Origin: Elusimicrobiota bacterium
GTDB lineage: Bacteria; Elusimicrobiota; Elusimicrobia; UBA1565; UBA9628
DNA: 64,000 bases
Direction: 5' to 3'
Assembly (NCBI GenBank): GCA_030696455.1
Contig: JAUYSH010000043.1
Coordinates: 25,538-89,537, forward strand
This document shows positions 63,857-64,000 of the stretch, piece by piece. Under the pieces are notes generated by a model that searched no databases, had not been told where the DNA came from, and saw nothing but the letters and a program-made list of their open reading frames with translations. The translations under genes were made by a program, and so were the position numbers. Every line of letters begins with the position of its first letter. Within the stretch, counting starts at the first letter, position 1.

Positions 63857-64000
63857 GCAGCCCCTGTCAACTCATTAAGAGATGTTACCGTAGCCGTTGC
63901 CGTTAAGCCGTGCCTCCTTTGTCCAAGATAGACCTGGTTTCGTTACCAGGTCAGTAGAGCCGTTTCTTTTGCCTTGAGCCGTTCAAATCGATCGAACGTG
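63857..64000. other. Noncoding window end with hairpin and AGCCGT repeats
   Basis: No credible gene. It contains an 8-bp hairpin GACCTGGT/ACCAGGTC (63931-63938, 63945-63952) with a 6-nt loop and four AGCCGT words, two of them as GAGCCGTT. It may be the upstream region of a gene beyond the window or part of an unrecognised RNA. Confidence 0.4.

Noticed and set aside
1..64000. tRNA, rRNA, CRISPR arrays, integrase or transposase genes
   Set aside because: No T-loop-like GGTTCGA context in a foldable gap, no regularly spaced repeats and no such protein domains were found on reading both strands.

Overview
The window is a GC-rich, densely coded bacterial chromosome segment with about 55 protein genes and no gap over 300 bases between genes. 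I see no rRNA, tRNA, CRISPR array, transposase or phage gene. Several features indicate a Gram-negative cell envelope: the PilQ secretin, a TolC-like protein, an outer-membrane barrel, O-antigen-ligase-type proteins, a Wzx-type flippase and the heptose phosphatase-like GmhB. The mix (PilMNOPQ, O-antigen ligase fused to TPR, cNMP-patatin, pyrophosphate-type phosphofructokinase) would suit an Elusimicrobiota-like or other deep-branching Gram-negative lineage. That placement is inference; no marker gene in the window settles it.

Layout: 44-2082 holds a HEAT-repeat protein, a 51-residue protein and an RHH/PIN toxin-antitoxin pair. 2196-8809 holds a DUF457 membrane protein and a five-gene run (GAF-PAS histidine kinase, TldD-like protease, PrcB-like protein, two unknown secreted proteins). 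8889-11467 (minus) holds a cNMP-binding patatin and a Nudix hydrolase. 11635-18217 holds dnaE, a receiver protein, a barrel, PPi-type phosphofructokinase and a HAMP protein. 18295-26556 is a nearly continuous run: TolC-like, patatin, TPR, dapF, dapA, POT transporter, acetyltransferase, deacetylase. 26626-29425 holds a secreted protein, gmhB, glutathione peroxidase and a glycosyltransferase.

29647-38625 (minus) is an eight-gene polysaccharide operon (ColD-like PLP enzyme, four GT2 transferases, methyltransferase, epimerase, O-antigen ligase with TPR). A lone marC lies at 38733. From 56522 down to 39378 (minus) runs a 14-gene unit with no gap over 14 bases. It starts with pilMNOPQ and continues into a Wzy/ligase-like protein, two YfhO-like proteins, a flippase, a GT4, a methyltransferase, asnB and a zinc-ribbon HExxH membrane protein. 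This physically joins type IV pilus assembly to glycan assembly.

56727-63804 (plus) is the most interesting accessory block: HAD hydrolase, sugar-phosphate nucleotidyltransferase, ATP-grasp enzyme, class III aminotransferase, Gfo/Idh oxidoreductase with an apparent CTG start, a nucleotidyltransferase-like/CDP-alcohol phosphotransferase fusion, and myo-inositol-1-phosphate synthase, closed by a strong terminator. It looks like a pathway for an inositol-derived (possibly amino-inositol) phosphodiester or lipid head group.

Two window-wide patterns stand out. First, many operon-head genes have a good -10 box only 6-9 nt before the start codon and no Shine-Dalgarno, so leaderless mRNAs look common; downstream genes mostly start in ATGA/GTGA stop-start overlaps. 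Second, a dispersed repeat with ends GGTGYCAGGC occurs as perfect long hairpins with unrelated inner stems and as solitary half-elements.
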